Below are positions 35,521 through 45,257 of a stretch of 64,000 nucleotides of DNA, piece by piece. How positions within the stretch are numbered: the stretch's first letter is position 1; each line of letters opens with the position of its first letter. The stretch is from Stappia sediminis. Lineage in GTDB: Bacteria; Pseudomonadota; Alphaproteobacteria; Rhizobiales; Stappiaceae. A program made the translations under genes and the position numbers. The stretch spans positions 62,001-126,000 of the forward strand of contig NZ_WUMV01000006.1 of NCBI RefSeq assembly GCF_009826895.1, in the 5' to 3' direction. The notes under the pieces are model-generated. The model was not told the DNA's origin and did no database searches. It worked only from the letters and a program-made list of their open reading frames with translations.

Positions 35521-37698
35521 TCAGCCACTGGCTGCCGCCTTCACCTCCAGCCGGCGGCGGTGCAGCACAGGCTCGGTATAGCCCGAAGGCTGCTCGCGCC
35601 CCTTGAAGACGAGGTCGCAAGCCGCCTTGAAGGCGATCGAACCGCCAAAATCCTCCGCCATCGGCCTGTAGGCCGGATCGCCGGCGTTCTGGCCGTCGAC
35701 GACCTTCGCCATGCGCTTCATCGTCTCCATGACCTGCTCCCTGGAGCAGACACCGTGATGCAGCCAGTTGGCGATGTGCTGGGAGGAGATGCGCAGCGTC
35801 GCCCGGTCTTCCATCAGGCCGACGTCGTTGATGTCCGGCACCTTCGAGCAACCGACACCCTGGTCGACCCAGCGCACGACATAGCCAAGAATTCCTTGCG
35901 CGTTGTTGTCGAGTTCGGCCTGGATTTCCTCCTCCGTCCAGTTCGGGCGCTCGGCGACCGGGATCGAGAGGATGTCATCAAGCTTGGCCCGCCCGCGCGA
36001 CTTCAACTCCTCCTGCCGCGCCTTCACATCCACCTTGTGGTAGTGCAGCGCATGCAGGGTCGCCGCCGTCGGTGAGGGAACCCAGGCGGTGTTGGCGCCG
36101 GCCATCGGGTGCCCGATCTTCTGCTCCAGCATCGCGTTCATCAGGTCCGGCATCGCCCACATGCCCTTGCCGATCTGCGCATGGCCCGGCAGGCCGCACT
36201 CAAGGCCGATGTCGACATTCTGGTTCTCGTAGGCCTGAATCCAGGCTGCTCCCTTCATGTCGCCCTTGCGGATCATCGCTCCGGCTTCCATGGAGGTGTG
36301 GATCTCGTCGCCCGTACGGTCGAGGAAACCGGTATTGATGAAGAAGACGCGGGCCGATGCCTCCCGGATACACTCCTTGAGGTTGACCGTGGTTCGCCGC
36401 TCCTCGTCCATGATGCCCATTTTCAGCGTGTTTTGCGAAAGGCCCAGCGCCTTTTCCACGCGCGCGAACAGCTTGTTGGCGAAGGCGACTTCTTCCGGCC
36501 CGTGCATCTTCGGCTTGACGATATAGACCGAGCCAGCGCGGCTGTTCTTCCGGTTCCCGCCCCCGTTCGCACCGCCTGTGCCGACGTCATGCATGGCAAT
36601 CGCCGACGTGACCATGCAGTCGAGGATGCCTTCCGGCACTTCGTTGCCTTCGGCGTCCAGGACGGCCGGATTGGTCATCAGGTGGCCGACGTTGCGAACC
36701 AGCATCAGCGAACGGCCATGCAGAGCGATTTCGCCCTTGCCGTCGGCGGCTGTGTAGATACGGTCCGGGTTGAGCGTGCGCTCCACCGTCTTGCCGCCCT
36801 TTTCGAACGCCTCCTTGAGGTCGCCCTTTACAAGGCCAAGCCAGTTTCGATAGGCGAGAACCTTGTCCTCGGCATCGACGGCGGCAACCGAATCCTCGCA
36901 GTCCATGATGGTGGAAAGTGCTGCTTCGACGATGACATCGGCAATCCCCGCCTTGTCCGTCCTGCCGACCGGCGTCGTCGGATCGATCACGATCTCCAGA
37001 TGCAGCCCGTTCTGCCGCAGGAGCACCGCATCGGGTTTATCCGGGGATCCCTTGTAACCGACGAACTGGGCCGGGTCCTTGAGCACCGTCTTGCCGTCGG
37101 GAAGCGAGACCGCAAGTTGTCCGTCCAGGACGACGATCGCCCCGACCTCTTCCCAAACACCGGTTTCCAACGGCACGCTCTCGTTCAGCACCTTGCGGGC
37201 ATAGGCGATCACCTCAGCCCCGCGCGCCTGATCGTATCCGCCCGCCTTCGGCAGCGAGCCCATGGCGTCGGTGCCGTAAAGCGCATCGTAGAGCGAGCCC
37301 CAGCGCGCGTTCGCCGCGTTGAGCGCGTAACGCGCGTTCATGATGGGCACGACGAGTTGCGGACCGGCGATCGACGCGATTTCGGGGTCGACATCGGCGG
37401 TCGTGACCTTGAACGCGCCGCCTTCGTCCCGCAGGTAGCCAATGTCTTTCAAAAAGGCCTTGTAGGCATCGAGATCGACCGGTCCGGAATTCTCCCGGTG
37501 CCATGTGTCGATCTTCATCTGAAGATCGTCGCGCTTTTCGAGGAGCCGCCGGTTTTCCGGCGCCAGATCGCCAACGATCGCCGCAAATGCGCTCCAGAAG
37601 GCGCCCGCTTCAACGCCGGTTCCTGGAAGTACCTCTGTTTCCAAGAACTTATGAAGTTCTGCTGCGACCTTCAGTCCCGCGACTTCGACCCGATCCAT
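35521..37698 (-). CDS. glcB: Malate synthase G
   Basis: Condenses glyoxylate with acetyl-CoA to malate in the glyoxylate bypass or glycolate use. 725 residues, the usual size for the G isoform. Recognisable blocks are [14 protein letters not shown] (glyoxylate/Mg site), [31 protein letters not shown] and [16 protein letters not shown]. The ATG at 37698, with AAGGAG upstream, is preferred to an extended frame beginning 22 codons earlier. No isocitrate lyase gene is in the window. It is monocistronic with its own terminator. Confidence 0.96.
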   Translation of the reverse strand: MDRVEVAGLKVAAELHKFLETEVLPGTGVEAGAFWSAFAAIVGDLAPENRRLLEKRDDLQMKIDTWHRENSGPVDLDAYKAFLKDIGYLRDEGGAFKVTTADVDPEIASIAGPQLVVPIMNARYALNAANARWGSLYDALYGTDAMGSLPKAGGYDQARGAEVIAYARKVLNESVPLETGVWEEVGAIVVLDGQLAVSLPDGKTVLKDPAQFVGYKGSPDKPDAVLLRQNGLHLEIVIDPTTPVGRTDKAGIADVIVEAALSTIMDCEDSVAAVDAEDKVLAYRNWLGLVKGDLKEAFEKGGKTVERTLNPDRIYTAADGKGEIALHGRSLMLVRNVGHLMTNPAVLDAEGNEVPEGILDCMVTSAIAMHDVGTGGANGGGNRKNSRAGSVYIVKPKMHGPEEVAFANKLFARVEKALGLSQNTLKMGIMDEERRTTVNLKECIREASARVFFINTGFLDRTGDEIHTSMEAGAMIRKGDMKGAAWIQAYENQNVDIGLECGLPGHAQIGKGMWAMPDLMNAMLEQKIGHPMAGANTAWVPSPTAATLHALHYHKVDVKARQEELKSRGRAKLDDILSIPVAERPNWTEEEIQAELDNNAQGILGYVVRWVDQGVGCSKVPDINDVGLMEDRATLRISSQHIANWLHHGVCSREQVMETMKRMAKVVDGQNAGDPAYRPMAEDFGGSIAFKAACDLVFKGREQPSGYTEPVLHRRRLEVKAAASG

Positions 37699-38027
37699 GA
37701 TTTCGACAACTCCTTGATCCAACGCGAACAACGAACGGTTCGGCACAGCGAAGAACCAAACCATTCGATACCGTATTTTGGCGGGAAACTGTCAAAATCA
37801 ACAGAGCCTGGTCAATACGTCATAAATAGAAATCACTTTTTCCGTTTTGGAATTACTCAAGGTCGGACCCCGCAGTTGCAAGGCCCAGCCCCCTTCATGC
37901 GCATCGCGAATGCCTGCCCCTCGATTGATCATACGAATATCCGCCGCTATAGACGGCAGGAAGAAGGCTGACGCCACCTGCCAGATCGAACGTCTTTTAC
38001 CGCCCGCCCCGGCAATTCGGATATTTC
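37699..38027. other. 329-base divergent intergenic region (glcB / EamA permease)
   Basis: The first 150 bases next to glcB are A/T-rich and probably hold its promoter. A partial dyad TTTTGGCG...TGTCAAAA lies at about 37777-37797. No gene, terminator or RNA signature is visible. Confidence 0.45.
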
Positions 38028-38936
38028 ATGATCGCCTTACTGAATTCCCAGCCTGTCCTGCTCCTGACACTGACAGCCCTGCTCTGGGCCGGCAATACGA
38101 TCGCGGGCCGCCTTGCGGTCGGCGAGGTGTCGCCCTTCGCTGTAGTGCTGTTGCGCTGGGTCATCGTCGCCGGGCTTCTGGTTGTTATCTACGGACGTCA
38201 GGTCGTGGCGGAATGGGCGACGCTCAAGCGCCACCTCATTCTCATCGTGCTGTCGGCCACTTTCGGCTTTACGGCGTTCAATTCGCTTTTTTATCTGGCC
38301 GCACATTCCACAACCGCCCTGAACCTCGGCATCATCCAGGGCTCGATGCCCATGTTCGTGCTCCTGGGCGCGCTGATTTTCTACCGCACGCCAATAACCC
38401 CGCTACAGATGGCCGGCGTTCTGATCACGATTTTCGGAGTGGTCTATATTTCCTCGCGCGGAGAGCTATCGCGCCTTGCGGAGCTTGAGATCAACCCCGG
38501 CGACGGTCTCATGATCGTCGCCTGCTTCTTCTATTCGGCCTATGCGGTCACGCTCAGGAACCGGCCGAAGGTTCCGGGCATCGTCTTCTTCACCGTACTG
38601 GCAGTCGTTGCCGCAGTAACTTCGGTTCCCGCTGTCCTGGTCGAGGCGTCAAACGGCAGTCTGCAATGGCCAACGGCAATGGGCTGGGCCGTCGTCGCCT
38701 ATATAGCGCTTGGTCCCTCTTTCATCTCGCAAATCTTCTTCATGCGCGCCATCGAGCTGATAGGCCCTGGCCGCGCTGGCGTGTTCATCAACCTGGTGCC
38801 GATCTTTTCCTCGATCATGGCCGTATTGCTGCTGTCGGAACCCTTCAGGGCGTATCACGCGGTCGCACTTGCGCTGGTGCTTGCCGGCATCTGGCTCTCG
38901 GAACGCAAATCGTCGGAAAAAGCCAAACAAGGCTGA
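38028..38936 (+). CDS. EamA-family (DMT) permease
   Basis: 302 residues with about ten membrane helices arranged as two EamA repeats. The first begins LLTLTALLWAGNTIAGRLAV and the second begins near IVACFFYSAYAVTLR; GPGRAGVFINLVPIFS is the typical second-repeat signature. Such transporters export or import amino acids, metabolites or drugs; the substrate is not predictable. The gene is followed by a 200-base gap with palindromic repeat material. It has no obvious operon partner. Confidence 0.92.
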   Translation: MIALLNSQPVLLLTLTALLWAGNTIAGRLAVGEVSPFAVVLLRWVIVAGLLVVIYGRQVVAEWATLKRHLILIVLSATFGFTAFNSLFYLAAHSTTALNLGIIQGSMPMFVLLGALIFYRTPITPLQMAGVLITIFGVVYISSRGELSRLAELEINPGDGLMIVACFFYSAYAVTLRNRPKVPGIVFFTVLAVVAAVTSVPAVLVEASNGSLQWPTAMGWAVVAYIALGPSFISQIFFMRAIELIGPGRAGVFINLVPIFSSIMAVLLLSEPFRAYHAVALALVLAGIWLSERKSSEKAKQG

Positions 38937-38956
38937 ATTCAAAATTCCTGATGAGC

Positions 38957-39085
38957 CAGAGCGCATCCCGCCGGATCCCGACCGGAATTGACGGCTGGGA
39001 CGTGCTCAAGGTATTGATATTGGAGCAATTTCCAAGCACGAAAGCGTTTGCGCTTTCATGGAATGCGCCCTGGGAACCCGAGCGT
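38957..39085. repeat. Palindromic intergenic repeat candidate
   Basis: Contains GAAAGCG-TTT-GCGCTTTC (39048-39057 region) within the phrase CCAGAGCGC...AAAGCG. A related phrase CCAGAGCGCTTTCCACGAAAGCG occurs at 9915-9937. The two could be members of a dispersed repeat family. Genome-wide copies cannot be seen here. Confidence 0.35.
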
Positions 39086-39137
39086 CCAGGCTTATTTTCG
39101 CCTTGCGCTTGCCGCTAAGTCATTGGATGACGGTGCA

Positions 39138-41693
39138 ATGGAAGCACCACTGATCATAGCGGCGGTCGCCGGCCTGCTGGTGGTTATCAGCCTGATTCAG
39201 CCGCTTGCGGCCCGCCTCGGGCTTGCACCTTCGGTTCTGCTTGCCGTCGTGGGTGTCGCCATTGGCACGGTCGCGACCCAGCTTCTGTTCACGACCAAAA
39301 CGGACGCCTTCAACGAGATCGCCCGGATATTCGTCTTTCTACCAGTCGATTCCCAGACGATCCTCTTCACATTCCTGCCGATCCTGCTTTTCCAGACGAC
39401 GCTCACGCTCGACGTGCGCCGGATGGCGGAAGACGCCGGTGTGATCTTCGTTCTCGCGGTCGTGGCCGTCCTGATCGCAACGGCCTTCATCGGTGTTGCG
39501 CTTTACCCGCTTGCCGGGGTGCCGCTGGTCGCTTGCCTATTGCTGGGCGCAATCGTCGCCACGACCGATCCTGTCGCCGTTGTCGCCATTTTTCGCGACA
39601 TCGGCGCTCCGGCTCGCCTCGGCCGGCTGGTGGAAGGCGAAAGCCTGCTCAACGACGCCGCCGCGATCGCCGTCTTCGCGATCCTGTTCGGAATTCTCAC
39701 CGGCACGGAATCCCGCCAGCCTGCCATGGCTTTCCTCGCCTTCGTCAACGATTTCGTCGGCGGCATGCTTCTGGGTTATCTCGGCGGGCAGCTCTTGGTG
39801 CGCCTCTTTCCGCTGGTACGCGAGCACCGCCTGGCACATGTGACGCTGAGCGTCGCCTTCCCCTACCTCATCTACATTTTCGCCGACCAGTTTGCGGGCG
39901 TCTCTGGCGTCGTGGCCGTGGTCGCCGCCGGGATGGTTATCAACGTCATGGGGCCATCCCGCATTACGCCGGACGGCTGGAGCTATCTCCAGGATGTTTG
40001 GGAGCAGATCGCCTTTTGGGCCTCATCGCTGATTTTCGTTATCGCCTCCATCGTCGTTCCGCGCCTGATGGTGGATATGACATGGTTCGACGTCGCTCTC
40101 GTCGGCGTGGTGATCCTTGCCGCGCTCGCTGCCAGGGCGGTCGTACTCTTCGGCGTTCTGCCGTTCTTGAGCGTATTGCGCATCAGCCAGCCGGTATCGA
40201 CACCCTACAAGGTCGTCATGCTTTGGGGCGGGATGCGCGGCGCCGTAACACTGACACTGGCCCTCGGCATTACCGAGCACGTGTCTCTTGCCCCGGCCAT
40301 CAAGAGCTTCATCACGGTCGGCGCGACCGGCTTCACGTTCTTTACGCTGCTCGTCTACGGCACGACGCTGAAGCCGCTGATCCGCGTTCTGAAACTCGAC
40401 AGGCTATCGCCGATTGACGCCGCGCTCAGGAACCAGGTGCTGGCGCTTGCGCTCGAAGATGTCCGCGAAGGCGTATCGCAGGCGGCAGGAGCGTATCGTA
40501 TTGCGCCATCAATTGCCGAGACGGTCGCAAGTCCCTATCACACCCGCGCGGAAACCGCCGCGCAGGCCAACGAGTTGGCGGAAGGCGTTCTCGACCGCGA
40601 CCGTATTACGCTTGGCCTCGTCGCGGTGACAAACCGTGAGCGGGAAGCGGTACTTCGCCATTTCCGCGAGCGAACAGCCTCGACCCAGTCCGTACAGACA
40701 CTCGTGGCCCAAATCGGCCGGCTGGGCGATCGGGCGCGCGCCGGCGGGCGGCTCGAATACAACCGTGCCGCACGCCAGATTCTCGCCTTCCCCTTAAGCT
40801 TTCGCCTGGCGCAGGCGATCCATCGATGGTTCAAGCGGGACCGCTGGCTCGCCGGCCTCATCGCCGACCGCTATGAAACGCTGCTGCTGAGCCACATCGT
40901 GCTAAGCGAGATCGCGGAGTTCATTCCGCAGAAGATATCGCCCCTTCTTGGAGCTCGTGTCGGCGAAATCCTTGGCGAAATCATCGACCAGCGCATGGAA
41001 GCGACCGCACTCGCGCTCAAGGCGGTGCGTTTGCAGTATCCCGACTATGCCGACCGGCTGGACCAGCGCTTCCTGAAGAAGGCGGCCCTGCGCCTCGAGG
41101 AAAACACCTATCGCTCTCTTTTGCAGCAAAACGTCATCGGTGCCGAACTGCACAACGACCTGCAGAACGCAGTGAGCGAAGCGCGCGAGGAAGCGGACCG
41201 GCGCCCCCGCCTCGACCTCGGGCTCAATACCGAAACACTAGCCGCACAGCTGCCGTTCTTCTCCGATCTTCCGCCTGACCAAATCAGGGCGATTACAAAG
41301 CTCATGCGCCCGCGTTTCGCGGTGCCGGGCGAAGTGCTGATCCGTAAGGGAGAGAGGGGAGATGCGGCCTACTTCATCTCTTCAGGCGCCGTGGAAGTGA
41401 AAACACAGTCCATGAGCATCCCGCTCGGGCGAGGCGAGGTTTTCGGTGAAATCGCCCTTATCAAGGGCACGCCGCGCACCGCCGATGTGGTTGCGCTCGG
41501 CTATTGCCGGCTGCTCGTCCTTTCCACCCATGACTTCAAGCAGCTCCTGTCCGGAGATGAACATCTACGGACCCACATCGATGCCGTCGTCAATGAACGC
41601 CTGTCGATGAACGAGGATCGAACGGACAGTCGCCAATTCGGCGAAGAGCCGGATGAAGAAGGAAAATCCATTGCCGCTTCGGGCCACGATTGA
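39138..41693 (+). CDS. Na+/H+ antiporter (CPA1/NhaP type) fused to a cyclic-nucleotide-binding domain
   Basis: 851 residues. The N-terminal 410 residues form a twelve-helix exchanger with the ion-site motif LLGAIVATTDPVAVVAIF, ESLLNDAAAIAVF, and the conserved WGGMRGAVTLTLAL. A roughly 270-residue cytoplasmic helical region follows. From about 695 comes a cyclic-nucleotide-binding fold: LPFFSDLPPDQ, RKGERGDAAYFISSGAVEV and LGRGEVFGEIALIKGTPRTADV, the last being the phosphate-binding cassette with FGEIAL and the Arg of PRTADV. The layout resembles plant SOS1 and sperm NHE exchangers. Binding of cAMP or cGMP is predicted from the cassette, not shown. The ATG at 39138 fits the first helix. Confidence 0.92.
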   Translation: MEAPLIIAAVAGLLVVISLIQPLAARLGLAPSVLLAVVGVAIGTVATQLLFTTKTDAFNEIARIFVFLPVDSQTILFTFLPILLFQTTLTLDVRRMAEDAGVIFVLAVVAVLIATAFIGVALYPLAGVPLVACLLLGAIVATTDPVAVVAIFRDIGAPARLGRLVEGESLLNDAAAIAVFAILFGILTGTESRQPAMAFLAFVNDFVGGMLLGYLGGQLLVRLFPLVREHRLAHVTLSVAFPYLIYIFADQFAGVSGVVAVVAAGMVINVMGPSRITPDGWSYLQDVWEQIAFWASSLIFVIASIVVPRLMVDMTWFDVALVGVVILAALAARAVVLFGVLPFLSVLRISQPVSTPYKVVMLWGGMRGAVTLTLALGITEHVSLAPAIKSFITVGATGFTFFTLLVYGTTLKPLIRVLKLDRLSPIDAALRNQVLALALEDVREGVSQAAGAYRIAPSIAETVASPYHTRAETAAQANELAEGVLDRDRITLGLVAVTNREREAVLRHFRERTASTQSVQTLVAQIGRLGDRARAGGRLEYNRAARQILAFPLSFRLAQAIHRWFKRDRWLAGLIADRYETLLLSHIVLSEIAEFIPQKISPLLGARVGEILGEIIDQRMEATALALKAVRLQYPDYADRLDQRFLKKAALRLEENTYRSLLQQNVIGAELHNDLQNAVSEAREEADRRPRLDLGLNTETLAAQLPFFSDLPPDQIRAITKLMRPRFAVPGEVLIRKGERGDAAYFISSGAVEVKTQSMSIPLGRGEVFGEIALIKGTPRTADVVALGYCRLLVLSTHDFKQLLSGDEHLRTHIDAVVNERLSMNEDRTDSRQFGEEPDEEGKSIAASGHD

Positions 41694-41709
41694 TGGCTCG
41701 CGAAGCGGC

Positions 41710-43173
41710 TTATTTCCCGTTTTCGCGCCTTGGCTGCCGATCCGTCGTCTCTTCCTGCGTCTGGAGCCTGCGATAGATCGTGGAGGGGCTCACCTTCAGG
41801 GCCGCTGCCGCCTTGGGAATGCTGCCTCCGCACCGGTCGATCGCACGCTCTATCGCCGTGCGTATCACGAGGTCGAGCGGAAGGATCGCGCTCTCCCGGC
41901 GCTCCGCTTCCGGCCCCGACGCTTCCGCGGCGGATGACGGCGCTTGCGAGGAAGAAATCCGGCCGACAGAAGCGCCCGCCGATCCCGCGCCTGCAAGGGC
42001 GCGCAGCTCTCCCGGCAACATCGACAATTCCAGCCGATCCGCATCGTTCAACACCACGGCCGTGCGTATGACATTTTGAAGCTGGCGCACGTTGCCGGGC
42101 CACGAATAACTCAGGAACGCGGCTTCGACGTCGGAAGAAAGCTCCTTGAAACGCTTGCCGTCTTCCAGTGCGAATTCGTTCAGGAACTTGTGTGCGATGA
42201 GCAGTACATCATCGTCACGCTCACGCAAGGGCGGAAGCTCCACCGGAACCACATGCAGACGGTAGTAAAGATCCTCGCGAAACCGCCCGCTCGCCACCTC
42301 CTGCAAGGGATCGCGGTTGGAGGCGCAGACGATGCGCACATCGGCGGAGCGGGCATGGTCTTCCCCGACCCGCCGGATGCTGCGTTCCTGAAGAAAGCGC
42401 AGCATCTTCGATTGCAGCGCGAGGTCCATCTCGCAGACCTCATCCAGAAAAAGCGTGCCGCCATCGGCGCTCAATACCGCGCCCTTTCGCTCCGAAACGG
42501 CGCCGGTAAACGCGCCGCGGGCATGGCCGAAAATTTCGCTCTCCAGCAGGTCGCGCGGTATGGCGGCACAATTGAGCGTGATGAACGGGCCGCCACGCCG
42601 CTTGCCGAGATCGTGGAGTGCGCGCGCGCAAAGCTCTTTTCCCGTCCCGCTCTCGCCGGTGAGGAACACGGTCGCATCCGTCGGTGCCGCATTTTGAAGG
42701 ACGCGATAGATCGTCTGCATGGCGAAGGAACGACCGATCAAGCCCTGGAACCGGTCCCTGTCGAATGCTTCGCCGATTTCCTCGATACGATCGCTGAGCT
42801 TGCGATGCTTGATCGCATTCGTCACCGTCACTCTGAGCCGGTCGGCCGAAAAGGGCTTCATGATGAAGTCGAATGCGCCCTTGCGCATGGCCTCGACCGC
42901 CAGATTGACCGATGCCTGCCCGGTAATGACGACGACTTCCGCCGCGACGCCATCCGCCTTGATCCTGCCGAGCAACTCAAGACCATCCATATCCGGCAGC
43001 TTCACATCAAGCACGATGACATCCGGCGCCGGGCCCGACAGGGCGGATAGCGCCCCGGCGGCCGTTCCGGCTATTTCGATTTCCACGGCCTCCGCCTCCA
43101 GATAACCGGCATAGGTTGCCGCGAGGGATACCGTGTCTTCAACAAGCAAGACTTTCGCGCGTGCCGTTGCCAT
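41710..43173 (-). CDS. Sigma-54-dependent response regulator (NtrC family), orphan
   Basis: 487 residues: a receiver (VLLVEDT, VIVLDVKLPDMDG with the phospho-acceptor Asp, ITGQAS, IMKPF), an AAA+ domain (Walker A GESGTGKE, GAFTGA sigma-54 contact loop, Walker B GGTLFLDEV, arginine-finger region) and a C-terminal Fis-type helix-turn-helix (IPKAAAALKVSPSTIYRRLQ). No sensor kinase is adjacent. The ATG at 43173 is chosen because the receiver begins five residues later. The stop lies 16 bases from the convergent antiporter gene, and the promoter region is shared with the divergent heme peroxidase. Targets are unknown. Confidence 0.93.
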   Translation of the reverse strand: MATARAKVLLVEDTVSLAATYAGYLEAEAVEIEIAGTAAGALSALSGPAPDVIVLDVKLPDMDGLELLGRIKADGVAAEVVVITGQASVNLAVEAMRKGAFDFIMKPFSADRLRVTVTNAIKHRKLSDRIEEIGEAFDRDRFQGLIGRSFAMQTIYRVLQNAAPTDATVFLTGESGTGKELCARALHDLGKRRGGPFITLNCAAIPRDLLESEIFGHARGAFTGAVSERKGAVLSADGGTLFLDEVCEMDLALQSKMLRFLQERSIRRVGEDHARSADVRIVCASNRDPLQEVASGRFREDLYYRLHVVPVELPPLRERDDDVLLIAHKFLNEFALEDGKRFKELSSDVEAAFLSYSWPGNVRQLQNVIRTAVVLNDADRLELSMLPGELRALAGAGSAGASVGRISSSQAPSSAAEASGPEAERRESAILPLDLVIRTAIERAIDRCGGSIPKAAAALKVSPSTIYRRLQTQEETTDRQPRRENGK

Positions 43174-43544
43174 GCGGGCTGTTGCTCTCGTCAATTTCAC
43201 TTCCAGGGCGATTCCCGGTTGGAATAGATTGGCCTGAAGGTTCCAGGAGACCGAGATCGCGATCCCCAAGACCTTCCCGCCCGCTGCCTGGCGTTGTATG
43301 GGCCGAACGCTCCCACTCTTCAAGGCCAAGCATCGCACCTATGCCCGACCCTGCCTATTCCCAATTCGGGAGCTGTTCAGCTCGCAAGAGTTGCCACGTC
43401 GCGATAGTTATCAGAAGACAAAAGAGAAAATAACGAAGAAATAACGATGGATTTACGCCACATAAAAAGTATTCACACTAATATAACGTTCACTTGACGG
43501 GCATTGTGCCGGTATCTCACTCAAGAATTCAAGAGGTGTCGAAC
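43174..43544. other. 371-base divergent region (sigma-54 regulator / heme peroxidase)
   Basis: Becomes A/T-rich from about 43400. It holds the 9-bp direct repeats listed separately and a TAATAT (43479-43484) that could be a -10 element for the peroxidase operon. I find no -24/-12 sigma-54 promoter. No gene is visible. Confidence 0.5.
43428..43447 (+). promoter_or_regulatory. Direct repeat AAATAACGA x2, 11 bp apart, upstream of the peroxidase operon
   Basis: Perfect copies at 43428-43436 and 43439-43447 put the repeats one helical turn apart. A third partial copy (ATAACG, 43483-43488) lies 42 bases further on, about four turns. SARP regulators bind direct repeats with 11- or 22-bp period, and a SARP gene is in this cluster, so this is a candidate operator. 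Confidence 0.5.
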
Positions 43545-45221
43545 ATGCACAGCGCATCGACCAAGCAATCTCTTTCCTCTTTTATTGCCCGTTATAACGC
43601 TAAAAAGCGTTCCGAAAAGGCTACGGGCTTCGGGGAAACCACAACACCTCCACTCGTCCCGGAAGAAATATACGTGGGAGTGGAAAAAGCCGACGGCAGC
43701 GGCGAGATCGACGAAGCTCGTACCAAACGCCTGTTCGCCGCCCTGACGAAGAAGATCGAGCGAACACGCTTTCCCTTTGCCGACAATATAGGCCACATCA
43801 ATCCGCATATTCCGGCCGGCTACACGTATCTTGCGCAATTCATCGCCCACGACCTGACAATCAACAGCGGGCTCGACGAGGGTCTTGAACCGGATACAAA
43901 ACCTATAAACCTGCGCAGCCACCCGCTTCATCTTGATTGTCTTTACGGATACGGGCCATCGATCGAGCCCGCCTGCTACGAACTTTTCACCAGGCGGCCT
44001 CTCCCGCAGCGCATCGGCTGGCCGAGGACGCGTTTTCGCCTCGACGGCATGTCGGATGATAATTTCATGAGGCCGGCGGACCCAGCACGCCATCCGCGGC
44101 GCGATATCGGCCGCCTGGTCGAGCCGCGAGGCGCGAACACCGCGGGGATTGCGTTGATAGCGGACCTGCGTAACGACGACAATGCCGTGATTTCGCAGCT
44201 TACCGCTCTTCTTCAGCTCGCTCACAACACCGCGATGGACAAACTGGAAGGGGGAAAGGACCCGGCAACGCCGGAAGCAAGCTTCCGCAACTTTTCCAAG
44301 GTCCGCAGCGCCCTCACCTGCGTTTACCGGCAAATCATAAGCCAGGATCTTTTGCCGCGCCTCCTGAACGGCGAGGTGGTCGCGCATTATGAAGCGAACG
44401 ACAGCCCGTTTTTCGACACGCGCGATGGGGACGATTTCGTTACGCCCGAATTCGCGCATGCCGCCTACCGTGCCGGACACGCGATGGTCCGCGAATCCTA
44501 CTTCTTCAACAGCGAACCGCCGGTCGAGCATAACTTGATGGACGTCCTGCGGCGCAATTCGGAACGCAACCCGCCGAAAACACCGCACAATCGCGACTGG
44601 ATCATCGCATGGTCCTATTTCTTCGACCTCGGCATTCGCGAGGCCCGCGCCTCCGGCCGGCTGGAACCGCGTTTCGAAACGCCGCTGCATGACGACACGC
44701 TTTTTCCCGCGATGGAGGAAAACGAGCCCGCCGGGCTTGCCTATCGCGACCTCGTCAGGAGCGCGACGACGAGCGTGCGAAAGATCGACACCCTTGCCGA
44801 ACAGATCGCCTACCGCCAGCCGGAGCTCGCTGCCGCAAGTCCCTGGATCAACTCGCCGGCCATCAGGCAGGAGGCGATGCGCCGTTGGATCGAAGCCGAT
44901 ACGACGGTCGACCTTGGCGAGTTGAAGGAAGAAGCGATCAGCAACCCTCCGCCGATGGTCTACTTCCTCGTAGAGGCCGCAGCCGCCGAGGACGGCTTTC
45001 GCCTAGGCCCGCTCGGCTCGGTCGTTTTGGCCGAAACCTTCTATCGCGCGCTATCGCACCGCCGCTCCGTTCCATTTGACGAAAGGGAGCCGCGCGAAGA
45101 CGCCGAGAAGATATTCGGCATGCCCACACCCGCGAGCATGCCAGACCTGATCCGTTGGGTGGACGAGAACATGTCATTGGAAGACAAGACATTTCTCGAA
45201 GCGGATATTCCATTGATCTAA
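43545..45221 (+). CDS. Animal-type heme peroxidase
   Basis: 558 residues of the animal/bacterial peroxidase-cyclooxygenase superfamily (PF03098). The distal catalytic pair is His102-Asp103 in LAQFIAHDLT. The proximal heme ligand is His312 in AAYRAGHAMVRESYFF. A conserved Arg lies between them, near YRQIISQDLLPRL. No signal peptide or membrane segment is seen, so it is probably cytoplasmic, which is unusual for eukaryotic relatives but common in bacterial ones. AAGAGGTG precedes the ATG at 43545; the frame is open to 43494 but without a better start. It is followed 36 bases later by the 130-residue protein, forming one operon. Confidence 0.88.
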   Translation: MHSASTKQSLSSFIARYNAKKRSEKATGFGETTTPPLVPEEIYVGVEKADGSGEIDEARTKRLFAALTKKIERTRFPFADNIGHINPHIPAGYTYLAQFIAHDLTINSGLDEGLEPDTKPINLRSHPLHLDCLYGYGPSIEPACYELFTRRPLPQRIGWPRTRFRLDGMSDDNFMRPADPARHPRRDIGRLVEPRGANTAGIALIADLRNDDNAVISQLTALLQLAHNTAMDKLEGGKDPATPEASFRNFSKVRSALTCVYRQIISQDLLPRLLNGEVVAHYEANDSPFFDTRDGDDFVTPEFAHAAYRAGHAMVRESYFFNSEPPVEHNLMDVLRRNSERNPPKTPHNRDWIIAWSYFFDLGIREARASGRLEPRFETPLHDDTLFPAMEENEPAGLAYRDLVRSATTSVRKIDTLAEQIAYRQPELAAASPWINSPAIRQEAMRRWIEADTTVDLGELKEEAISNPPPMVYFLVEAAAAEDGFRLGPLGSVVLAETFYRALSHRRSVPFDEREPREDAEKIFGMPTPASMPDLIRWVDENMSLEDKTFLEADIPLI

Positions 45222-45257
45222 TTTCGAGCCACCCGCAACATTGAAGGAGACTATTTG

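Noticed and set aside
36109-37971. 620-codon + strand frame opposite malate synthase G
   Set aside because: Complementary-strand artefact of a conserved gene; no domain and no ribosome site.
43440-43545. Sigma-54 (-24/-12) promoter for the peroxidase operon
   Set aside because: No GG-N10-GC arrangement with the usual flanks was found near the gene despite the neighbouring sigma-54 regulator.
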